DNA of 64,000 bases from Buxus sempervirens. Lineage: Eukaryota > Streptophyta > Magnoliopsida > Buxales > Buxaceae. Every line of letters begins with the position of its first letter. The stretch's first letter is position 1. The stretch is taken from NCBI GenBank assembly GCA_947561395.2, contig OX387186.1, forward strand, positions 47,697,220 to 47,761,219. The letters run 5' to 3'. The notes beneath the pieces were generated by a model. It ran no database searches. It was not told the DNA's origin and worked only from the letters and a program-made list of their open reading frames with translations. Positions 23,401 through 35,400 of the stretch are shown here, one piece after another. A program made the translations under genes and the position numbers.

Positions 23401-26400
23401 AGAAAAAAGTGTAGTTGATCTGGAGAAGAAAATTCTGAACACTATGTTTGGTTGGGCTTCAATCAATAATCTGATGGCTAATGTATCAATTCAAGAATTC
23501 CTATTAGGAGATGCATTTCCAGATTAGTGGGGAGGCTAACCTTCACTAGTTTTCTATTCTGTTTTGCAGTCTTTGGTATACTATTTGTGTACCAAGACGT
23601 ATCTTATTTCTTCCTTCTTCTATCATATATATAACATCTTAATTACTGATAAAAAAAAAAACCAACCACAGCAACCTACCTCCTCCCTCCATTCAAGAAT
23701 GCAAGAAGGTGATTATGGTGAATTGGATTGTAATATTTAAAGAATTTTTTGCTAGAAGCTTAGTAATAAAGAAAAATATGAGAAAGAGATTGAGGGATTC
23801 AGGCCCGTTTGTCTATTGTCTAACCATGGGTCTCTATATGATCATTACTAAAATTTCTTTGCTGAAGCTTAAGTTGTTGATTCTGTGATTTCATAGGTTT
23901 CAAGTGATTTTACTTAGACATCAAATTTTAGGCTATGAGTATGATATTATGGTTATTGAGTAAGTGGAGGATAGAGCTCGATCAATGACTTCTGCTGTGG
24001 TTTTCAAGTTCGATATTTGGAAAGAAGGCATTATGCTAAAGTAGTTTGCGAATTTCTTGATGCACTGATTGCACGAAACATTTTGGGTCCAGTGTTGGGT
24101 TGCGGGGGGTAGGTGTGTTTGGTTAGAGTTTGCCTTCGGAATATATATTCCTCTTTTCTTAGGAATGGGGCTGTGTTGTCATTTTGGGTCAAGGTTAAAA
24201 TATCTTTACTAGATTGGGTTTTAGCTGCCTCAAAGCTTGATACGGGTCTGTATTTGTCTGCCAAAAAGTATTGGTATGCCTGAAACAATCCTTTATAAGA
24301 TATTTCCATTAAAAAAATTATATTCGTTAAGAAAGTCTGTGAGGAAGGAATATAAAGGGCTTTTGTGCATGTTTATTTCGTAGATTACTAATACCTTTTT
24401 TTAAGGCCCTGAGGGATTAAATTTTATGCTTTGGTTGCATTCTGATCTCTGATATGCTTAGAGATGGTTTCACGGTTGAAAATCTATTTGTGTGAGAGTA
24501 GCATCTCCTGTATTCAATTTAATCTTTGATTATTCAAGATATTTTGTGGAGTTTTTGGGATATAGGATTGAGGGCCTTTATTATTGTTATTTTGATGGAT
24601 ATGTAATTTTTATTTTTGGGATCCAATAATGGAAAAAATGGATGAGTAGTTGGCTGGATCAAAGATGAAATAATTATCTCTTATTGGCCACATCACCTTC
24701 ACTAAAGCTTCCCTTGCTAATCTTCCAGTATGCATTTTGTCTTTGTTTGGAATTCCCATAAGAATCATTAATAGGTCATAAAAGGTTAACATGGATTTCT
24801 TGTTCAAGTAGGGCTTATGAGAGAGAGGACCTTTTAGTGAATTTGTGGTTTGTAAAGACAAGATTATAGAAGGCTTGGACATGGGAAATATACTGGTTAG
24901 GAATTTTTTGTATGAATAATGAATTGTTTTATTAAAAGAGGTAACTAAGTAAGGTTGTAAAATACAGCTATACTAAGAACAGTAAGTAGCGTGTACAAAG
25001 AAAGGAAAAAAAAATCACAATGAGGATGGGAACAACTGTCCAATCAAATTCTTGCATGCTGGATGTGCTAGTTTGAGATTCTATACCATTTATATAGGCT
25101 AGGTATTTAGCTTTACATGGTAATCTGTAAAGAAACTTTCAGTTTGGATGTGATGATTCATGGTATGCTCTTATTATAAACAAGTATGGTTCACGTACAC
25201 CTGAATTTAGCTCTTGGAGACATATATCGTCTTTGGGTGCATTTTTCTTTAATTTAATTTGCTTTGGGCTGGGGATTGGATTAAATGGGAGGTATACATT
25301 GGGAGTCGGTGGCCAGTATATATCGTTTTTTTTCCTGATCAGTAATGGTAAACTTTATAGATAAGAAGTAAAGATAGTTACAAAACAGCAAAGAAAAAAA
25401 TATAGTTATAAAACAGCAAAACAATAGATATATTAGTCTACGAGAAATGGGATGTGCCTAAACGATAACACTAATGCCTTTTACATGTCCCACACATCTA
25501 AACAAGCATCGAGTCCCAATTTCTGACAATATCTCCCACCCTGTAGTCACAAAACTCCAGGGATGCTGAAGCACACAAAGTTGCAAGACCCCCCATATCT
25601 AGGAGTGACATTCGTCCAATGACAACATCCTCAAAGATATGTCGATTTCAGTTCAGCCAAACCACCCTTGAGTAGAGCCTCCTTCCTCTTTTAGACATAC
25701 TAGTAAATGTCAACGTGCGTTGCACATTGAAAATGATTTCAAGTTTATTATTTAGTTTAATATATGTTATTATTTTTCCATTTTCTTGAGAATTTATTTT
25801 GGGACTCTAAATATAAAAGAACATTTTTGTGTTATTTTTAATTTAATCTCATTTATAAGGATTTTGAATAATAATGGGATTCACTTTTTTTTTTTGATTC
25901 ATGCATTAATCAGAAAACTAAATATAAGGAATTTATTGTAAAAATTACATAAAACAAAAAAATTCGATTGTACAACAAACTATTATTATGAATAGAATGA
26001 TATAAAATAAGAACAAAAAATAATTAAATTTTTTTAAAAGAAACAATATATAAATTAGATAGAATTCCAAAAAATTTAATGAATTCCCTTTTTCTTAAAG
26101 AGTTGCTCCAGTCATATGGGACTTTAAAAAGGATAAAGATTTTAAATAAAAATATTGTAAAATATAAGATTAGATAGATTTATATAAAGGGTAACAAATT
26201 ATTATTAATATGAAAATTTAAGATATAAACAAAATAAAAAATATCCTTCTACATTATTAACTAACGCCCCTTATTAGTTAGATAAGATTTCTAATTATTT
26301 TTAGGATTCTCCTTTTCGTTTTTTTTGGATAAGGATTTGAAATTATTGTAAGATTTATTTAAATAAGTGGGGTTTAAAAAACAAAAAAAATTTCTTTAAT

Positions 26401-29400
26401 TGACAATTCAAATAGATATAGACAGAATTCTGAAAAAGGGGTTATTATTTTTTTCTTCTTTAGGATTTTTTGATGAAAATAATATAACAAAAAATATAAT
26501 TATGAAAAAGGGTAATGAATTATTATATCAAATAAGAATAAAATAAAAACAAAATTACCAACCGACATTAGTAATTAATAATCTAAATAATTCCCATTTA
26601 TCACTTATTTTTTTGTCTTGATTGATTAGTATTAATAATTATCCTCTTGGTAAAAATAAATATTTTATTTTAGATTAAAAAATTTCTTAAATTTTCACCT
26701 ATAATTAATTGGCTTATTTTATTAGTCATTGTCTTTTTTTTAAAAATATTTCTTTATATCTACCACGTATAATTAATTGAATAAGTTGCTTATCCTTTTA
26801 TTTTTTCTATATTTCTTTGTATTAGTAACGACAATAATACAAAATAAAAATAGTTTTATATTTCTTTAAGATGAGAATTTTGTAAATAAAAAGTCCTTTC
26901 CTTTAATACACTCGACCCCTTTATCTTGGTGCAATTTTATTTAAGAAAAAGGATTCGGTAAAAAAAAAAAAAAGTTCTTGAAGATTGAGGATTTGTTTAA
27001 ATGGGGGCCTTAATTTGGAAACACGCTTATGAAAATAAAAAAAATAATTAAGGTACGTCATGCTTTTATTAGTAATAAAAATTATTTTATTTTATTTTAA
27101 ATTAATAATCATTATATTATATTGTGATATGAAATAACATATTAAAAAATTTTTGTTATTATTATTAATATTATTTAATATTTAAATACGTATATTATAA
27201 ATTGAATAGTTATCTATTTTCTAATTGTCATTAATTGGAGAAGAAATAGATAAGTATAAATATTAGGAAGAAGTTTGATTTAATGGGACTCGTATTTATT
27301 CTCCAATTAAATATAATATTATATTTTAATTATCGTTAGTAAAATCATTATCTATTTTTTAATTATTGTTAATTGGAGAAGAAATAGGATTTTAATTGAC
27401 TCCTGTTAATAGTAAAAAAAAAAGGATAATCTTGAAATATAATATAGAATCCATGTTTTGTGGATTCGTGTTTAAGAATATTTAATCCACATTTTGCTAA
27501 TTGTTGGAGAAGAGTTGTAATGTGATAGGATTTTATTGGAGAAAGACTCTACACTTGGAATTAAAGATTATAGGAAGGACATTTTAGGTATGTGAAAATT
27601 GAAAACACTTAAGGTAGTTTGTGCTTTTAATAGTAGTATAGATATAGATGTGAGAACTTCCACTGTTCAGCTAATTCACAAAGAGCTTTTGGGACCGCCC
27701 AATTTACTCCTGCCATATGCAACATTCTCCTCCATATGTAATCAACAAAATCGTAATGCACTAATTAATGGTCCACTGACTCCCCAGCTCTCATACAAAG
27801 CGTACAAACATGTGGTGATATAGCCCAAGTTCTCCTCTGACGCTGAAGAATTTCTTGGGTATTGATCCTATTCAAAAATGCGATTCATGCAAAAATTTTC
27901 ACCTTGAGGGGACTTTGGCTCTACAAAGAAAGGAAGTAGGAAAGCTAGTGTAAGGATATCTTGTCCTCTATTTTCCCAAACAGAGATTCAAAAGTGACTA
28001 GTCTCTGTTGGATCTCCAATAAACTATCCTGGATCTTTTAATTCTTTTGAGATAAAATACCTATTGACCCTAGTTTTTTTTGTAGCTATAATCAAGTATC
28101 ATTAAAAAGTCTTTATAAATCCACTTAAGCCCAATTTCTTGATTTGGATTCCTAGTGCTAGTCAGTGTTTACAATTTTGGCGTTGAAATTTCGATTTTTT
28201 TTTGCATTTGTGATGCATTTTATAGGAGGCAAATTGCCGATTTGAGTTTTTGACTATTTCTTTTGGCGTGCTGAGCGAAATGGGGCAAAACGAGGGAAAT
28301 TGGGAGGGGGTAATGCAAATTTTTTTTGAAAAAAATATTTTTTTTATCCATTTTAATTGGTGATTTTCGCGGCATGCAAGAAAAATTTACGAAACTTCCC
28401 CAAAATAAAAAACTCCCAATTTTTGTATTTGTTGATTTTTCCAGTGGCATGCCGCTGAAATTTCCTTTTGTGCCCTAGACGGCATGCCCAGTGGCACCGG
28501 CATTGAAACAATAAACCTTGGTGCTAGCAGTGTGTAATCTTCTAGTTTATTCATCTCTAGCTTTCAGGATTCCTCAACCTTTCTTTGTTCCTTTTTGGGT
28601 AGATTTGGAAACCTAAGGTCTTCTCAGTTGAGGCCAATTAGTTTGGCTCTTAGTATTTACGTACTAGTCATTAAAATTCTTTTCATTAGGCTTAATGAAG
28701 TCATGGATTTTTTGATTTCTTAGAATCATTGTCATTTTGTACAAGGTCATCATATTTTAGATTTTTACGTGATGATTAATGGTTATGTGGAGTATGGTGG
28801 TAGTTGATATTTCCTAGTTTTGTTAAAATTAGCCTTTAAGAAGAGTCATTTAGGAGTAGTATGGGAATTTCCCTATATGAGGCTGGAATGGAAAGCTGTT
28901 AGGGGGAGGAGATGAATTGGATGTTGCCTTAGGATGGTGATTCCTCCTTGATTATCAGTTGGGTTGTTCGGGTTCATTTTGGGTCCTATAGAGGCTTACA
29001 TCAGGAAATATATTGAGCATATATTTAGGACAGTGCAAGAGAAGATTATGTCTCCGTGGAGATGTGAATGTAAGGATAGGTTCATGTAATACACAAGAAT
29101 GATACAATAACATTAAATTAATCTATAATACACGTTTAACTGAACTAAATCATCAAACCATTTCAAGCCAGTGGTCACATCACATCTCACAAGTTGGCTC
29201 ATATCAACCATCCATCAATCCAACCTAATAGCAAACTATATCAAATTACTGTCTTATATTTCACAACTTTCTAAATATATATGTCAAAGAACAGTTTCTG
29301 AGGAGAGATATTGGGTGTTAGCATTCCATATATTCTTGAAAAGGCATTCAACTGGTCAAAGACTTATTTGATAGTATTTTATCAGTTAATTTATAATCTA

Positions 29401-32400
29401 GCAATACCTGGTTTTTCATAAAAGAAAATGGATTCAGGTGAGAATGTTTGTTCCGAAGTAAACTTGCCCTGAGCATTTATCAAGGATCACAATATACATG
29501 CTATATTTATTTAACCAGAGCAGGAACATACACCAACATCATTAATAGCAGATTTTCAATAAAATTTTTTTTCCCTTTTATATTGGATTTCTATGAAGAT
29601 GTATCCAAAGCAGTACTATTTCCAAAGGTGTCGACACGAAATGTAGGGAGAAAAGGAATGTTGACCATTCCTGGAAGTCGGCAAAATGTCGTTGACAATA
29701 AGTAAAAGTCGCACATGTTAATTCTAGAATACCTTATTATTTTACTCCTTTTTCTAGAATACTCAAATAAACCTAGAAATAGCATATGAAATACTTTAAT
29801 GCTCATTCTAGAAATAGTCATGTAAACCTAGACTACTTAAATATATAAAATGCTCATTTAAATCTTGAAATAGCATAATTCTAGAATAGTTTATGAAATA
29901 CTCATTTAAACCTAGGTTTTTTCTTATTTTCCTCAAAATTTAACTTCTGGCGATTTTTCTGGCAAGTCGGCAAAATTTCGGCGACTTGTGGCTGAAATTT
30001 CGTTAGTGGTAGCCAGTGAAATTTCAATTGACATGACATTGAAAACCTTGATCCAAAGGGAGGTTTAAGCAGTCTATTAAGTAGATCAAACAAAGGAAAA
30101 TTGGAGATCTCAGTACATACATTTGGCAGAACCTGGTTGCATTTTGTTTTCCGATTGGAGCTTTTGGCTCGTCTCCTCCCATTATCCAATTGTTGCTATT
30201 GCGTATCAATCTTCTGTAATTTCCAGGATTTTCATAATTCCTATGGTTAGGCTCTTGAGAGTTGTTGCAGATGGAAGGGAAGCGATTTCTATGATTCTTT
30301 ATTCACAAGTGAAGAGAAGACAAACAATAGTAAGACGCGGAAATGCAGTTATCCTCCCTTGTCCGATAGCTGGAGCTGCTATATATCTTGACAGCTCTCT
30401 CCTCTTTGTTGAATTCTTTCTCCCTGTGACTCCCTTTGTTATGATCTTCTTTCAGTTATCGCCTTTCTAAAACAAATCTTTTTCTTTCTTTTTTTCATAT
30501 TGGTTTTCTTCACCCAGTATTACTAGCTGATCATTTTTTTCTTCTTATGTTTTTGGTCTTCTTTTATCGAATCTTCCTCTTTTCCAAGAGGAATGCCTTC
30601 CTTTCCATGCTCTTGTATTATTTAAGGAGCCTTCCTCTTTTAAAAGAGGAAGGCCTTCCTCTTTTAAAAGAGGAAGGCCTTCCTTCTTTGCTTTTAATAA
30701 AAGTTTTTTCTAGGTCTTAAGGGGGAACATCTTTTAAAAGCTTTCCTTTATATGTTTTAATTTTTAATTTTTCTTTGTTTTTTTTCCCTTTCACTAGTGT
30801 AAACGTTTATTCTTTCAATTTTCATATTACTGGGGGTGTGCCCCTGTTTTCTTTAAAATATCCCCTAACCTTTTTATTACTATTGTTTTCCTTGACTTAA
30901 AATGGAATTTTCCCCCTTATGTAAGCTTATGTAGCCAATATTTGGTCTATGATCTTAATATCCAGATGTTGCCCACTTCAACTAGTTGGGATAAGACAAT
31001 TTGACTTTGATTACATTGGTTGACTGATCTTAATAAGCACATGTGGAGTGGCATCATTTAATAATAACGTTTTTGTTTTGTGGGAGGGAGAATGTTAGAA
31101 TGACTTTCTGTCATGGTATACTTGTAAGTTGTAACATGTGATGATTAACTTTATTTGCCTTGATGTTAAAAATCCCTCCAGTTTAAAGGAGTGTATGTTT
31201 GCACCATGAATTTTTGAGCATGTTTTGCTTATTGAGGGAGATTATTGGACTAAAATTTAAAAATGCCTTTTTGACATTGAAATTGGTAACTTGGCAATTA
31301 ACATTTAGTTCTAAACTGATATCCAAAATCCATTTTGGAGTTCTAAAAGTTGGATTTGGCTAAAATAATGACTTTCAGGGGCCAAATGGTCATTTGATAG
31401 ATGAATTCAAACTTCAGAGAAATTATACTCATTGAATGCCGCTTTTCAGCCCAGATTGTGAGTATCATATTTCCTTAAAATGCAAAATGTGGACCATAAG
31501 GACCTTTTGGTTATTTTTACACAGAATGACAGAAGTCTTTGAAAAATTTATTTATTTTTGCATAAATTAATTTTGTGTAATAAAAAGCACAAGAATCTAT
31601 TCTTGACCATAAAACATGTTCTCAGGCCTAAAAGTTCAATTTAGTAAGTGACTTATCTATTTGGTGTTTTTTTAGTAAATAATTGCAGTTTCTTCTTTCC
31701 ATCTCTAAATTTGTTTGCGTGTTGATTTAGAAGGTAAATTCGTTTGTTTGTTGATTTTGAAGGTTCTAATTCTTATCAATGAACATTTCTATACGTGTTC
31801 TATAATTTATTCATTATGGAGATGCTTCTTCCGTTCTTTGACCTTTGAGTTTTCTTATGAACCGATTATCCTGAATTCAATACAGGGTTCCTAATGCTAA
31901 ACCTGAAAGAGAATCAACGGAAATTGAAATTTTTGGAATGCAAGGTATTCCACCTGACATCTTAGCTGCTCACTATGGAGAGCAAGGTAATATTTCTTGT
32001 ACCCACATTTAAGTTTGTGTAATGAATAAGTTGGTGCATTCTGTAGTCCATATTGATGTGGATTGTTGTTACGTTTGTTTGTATGCTGCTAGACACGTAT
32101 GTACATTTAGGTTTTCTAAAATCCTACTGAATGTGCTTCCTGTCATCTTATTAGCAAGAAATTGTGAAAGGTTTGCTATGTTTGGTGCATTACATTCCAA
32201 TCCTTTCATGCATGCCAAGGGAACAGCTATGTAGTTCATATATTATATTAGACTAATAACATAATTTTTTCGTATTTTTGTGCTCTGAGTTCAAGATGAT
32301 ACACTATCATATATGATGCACTTATTGACTTTCTTTGTGATGGCGTTAGATTTTGATTCTGTTGTTGCTGTCATTTCTTCTTTTATTTGAAGCAATAAAA

Positions 32401-35400
32401 AATTCATGTTGAAAGCACTTAATGTGTTTACTGATCAAAAGAAAGCACATAACGTGTTTCAAGTGTTATTCTGACACAGCATACATACACTTTTCCTCCT
32501 TGTGAAATGTGTGACAAAAGGCTTTAATTAAAGAAGTCTTGCTTGTTGCATATTTTTTTTATAGACAAATTTCATACTTTCATCCAAATATGGTGTCTTC
32601 ACATGGTCTGCCTAATTGATTTGAAAGTTTTATCTCCACAAATTATTTGACGACAATACAAGATGGATGTGATGGTATATATTTTGTAGGGTTTATGCAT
32701 TTGTCAGTTTGTTTGTTTTCCTCTTGTTTACACCCATTGAAGTTTAACATGAGATTTCCTAGGATTTAACACAAGTTCTTCATAATTTCTATGTACCGGA
32801 AAAATTTTCTGATATGCAGGTGAAATTTCAATGCCATGATGGTTAAATGTCATAGGTTGGCCTAGTGAAATGTCAAGCGAACAAAATGTGAAACTTTCAT
32901 TGTACTGTTATTTACTGAATTGTTTAACATTCATTGTTTGTCATTTAACCTTCTTATGGAAGACTTGATGGGATTTATTTTTGTATGTAAGAACTCATAA
33001 GATAAAGTTAATTATGTAATAGTCTGCATCTTCTGATTAGCATTACTCTCTTTGCAGACGAAGAAGCCCCATCTAAATTGGCCAAAGTGGATATTCCACC
33101 TGCAAAGCTTGTTGGTGTAGTACCAGGATCAGCAGGCATTGGGTTTACACCTCAGTCAACTTTTGGTGCAATGCGACCAATGTACGATCCAACTTTCACC
33201 CATTTATAAAACCAAAGTTCATGCAAAGAGGCCATTTTATGATTTTTCATTCATGATGCCATTTTATCTGTTTATACTATTATAGAACCTTTCAAAACTG
33301 AACCACCTGGTTGAGACACTTTGTTAACAGAAATGGCATTATATTTTCCAAAATTTATCACCTGCTTCCAAGACAATTTTAAATTTTATTTCTATTTTAC
33401 GGTCTTGAATGTTCCACCAAGTTTATCTGGGTTTTATTTATGGAATAAAATCTTTATTTGATATGTACTTCTGCATTGCCTTTTTATGAATGCAAATGAG
33501 ATCCCTTTGATTGCATTAAGATCACAGTTATAAAGCATTCTTATTGGCATTTGTTTTTATTTTACTACAGATACAATTCAGCATTAGCAGTGCCTCCTTC
33601 AGTATGGTCAGTTCCTCCTCGCCCACAACCTTGGTTCCCACCACATCCAACTGTTTCAATGCCTCCTGCTGCACCTGTGGGATTGTCACAGCAGCCTTTA
33701 TTTCCTGTACAGAATGTGAAGCCTCCTCTGCCCACACCCGCTTCACTTCAACCATCATTTCATACCACTCCACCTGGAATGCCCTCACCTGTTGTTCCTG
33801 TTCCTGTTTCACAACCTTTGTTCCCTATTACTGGTACTTCTAGTACGCCTGCTCAAAATTCACCATTTCACACAGCTTCAATTTCAGCAACTGTTCCATT
33901 GAGCTCTCCAGCAGAATCTCAAAATCTAGTTGATGCATATTCTGGCCTTAATACTTCTCTCACAAATAGCTACAATGCTCCAATCAATCAAGGTTTGATT
34001 TCTCATCTTTGTTAACTACTGTGAAATTGATTTATGTGTATTTTATGCACGTAATTTTTAATTGCTGATGTTCTTAAATAGGTTGAATGACATATGTTGT
34101 TGTTGAAAAGGCTGTTCTGCTTATGAATGTGATTATGACTGACTACAACCATTTCTCAGAATTTTGTCTACATTAATATGGTTTATTGAGATTTATGTCA
34201 ATGTTTAGAATTCCCGTCTTATCTATCAAGAAAGTAAAAACAAATAAAAAGCAGTAAAAAATGGATGTATTCTTGTATTATACTCATGCAACATCTTCAC
34301 GAATCCCTCACATAGTCAGTATAGATGGTTAAAATTGTCATATTTGTCGTCCCAACAAGAAAATTTAACCATAAATAATATATTCCAAATTTAATAAATC
34401 AGTGAATATTTAATTAGTCTGTGAATTGGAAAAGTTGGGTGTTCATATCTAAGTGTTGTGCCTTGTAATCTTATGTACAGTTTAAAATGGCTTCATGCAT
34501 AGCCTTGACATCTTTACGTTCGTCTGTCTGTCAATGGTTATTAAGGTAATCTATTTATTAAGATAATTAGTGGAGAATGTTAGAGAGAAGAGGAAATAAA
34601 TGTGGCATGGTTTCTGTTTTTTATTTTATTAAGTAAATGAAAGCTTTATTAATAGAAATAGTGCTAACAACAAATTACAACGAAAACCATTCAAGGATGC
34701 CTTAGGTGTCTACTGAAGACCCCCCATTAGTACCCACCTTTTGCGCATCTCATCAGGAGGAATTCCCACAGAAAAAATTGAGTCTATGTACTCCTCATTT
34801 TGTCAATTTATCTGCACTTTCCGTCATTCATTGAGTGATAGCATCAGAATCACCCTCAAATTTCATTCTACAAGTGTCCTTACTTCTTGGCTATCTCCAA
34901 TTCCTTCAAACAAGCTAGCAATTCTGCAAAAATGGAGTCCTTATCCACAAGGTCCAGAAAGGGCTCCGATGCACATAGGTCCAGTCATGGTTTTTATTGA
35001 TATGGAGAAAGCATATAATAAAGTCCTAAAGAGTTAATATTGGTGAGTTTTGGATATTAAAAGAGTATCAATCAGATAAGTTGGAGTTATTAAAGATATG
35101 TATGATGGATGCTTAATTAGCGTGAAAGTGATGACTTGGGAGACAAATTATTGCCTACTAGTGATGACTTGTGAGACAAATTATTGCCTAGTAACCAATC
35201 ATTTAAATTTGGCAAAATTTCATTGAAACTTCCATTTCATGCTCCCTATAGATATTATCTGTAATTTGTCTTTATTCTATTTGCAATATTTTGATGAAAA
35301 TGTTGTTAGTATCTTGAAAATATCGCTGATACAGGCAATGTTTTCAAATCTGATATTGAAAATATTGTTAAAATTAGCAAAATTATTGAAATTTTGCTGA

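Larger units (their letters stand above)
20662..31885 (+). other. SUF4 intron 1 (11.2 kb), transposon-filled
   Basis: Donor aa|gtacgc and acceptor atacag|g. It contains, in order: a 5'-truncated LINE (21.7-23.7 kb), a degenerate LINE RT stretch, a LINE 3' part split by a Helitron (25.3-28.0 kb), a hAT MITE (28.2 kb), another RT remnant (28.6 kb), a second hAT MITE (29.6 kb) and a double palindrome (30.6 kb). The remaining sequence shows no gene. Confidence 0.9.
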
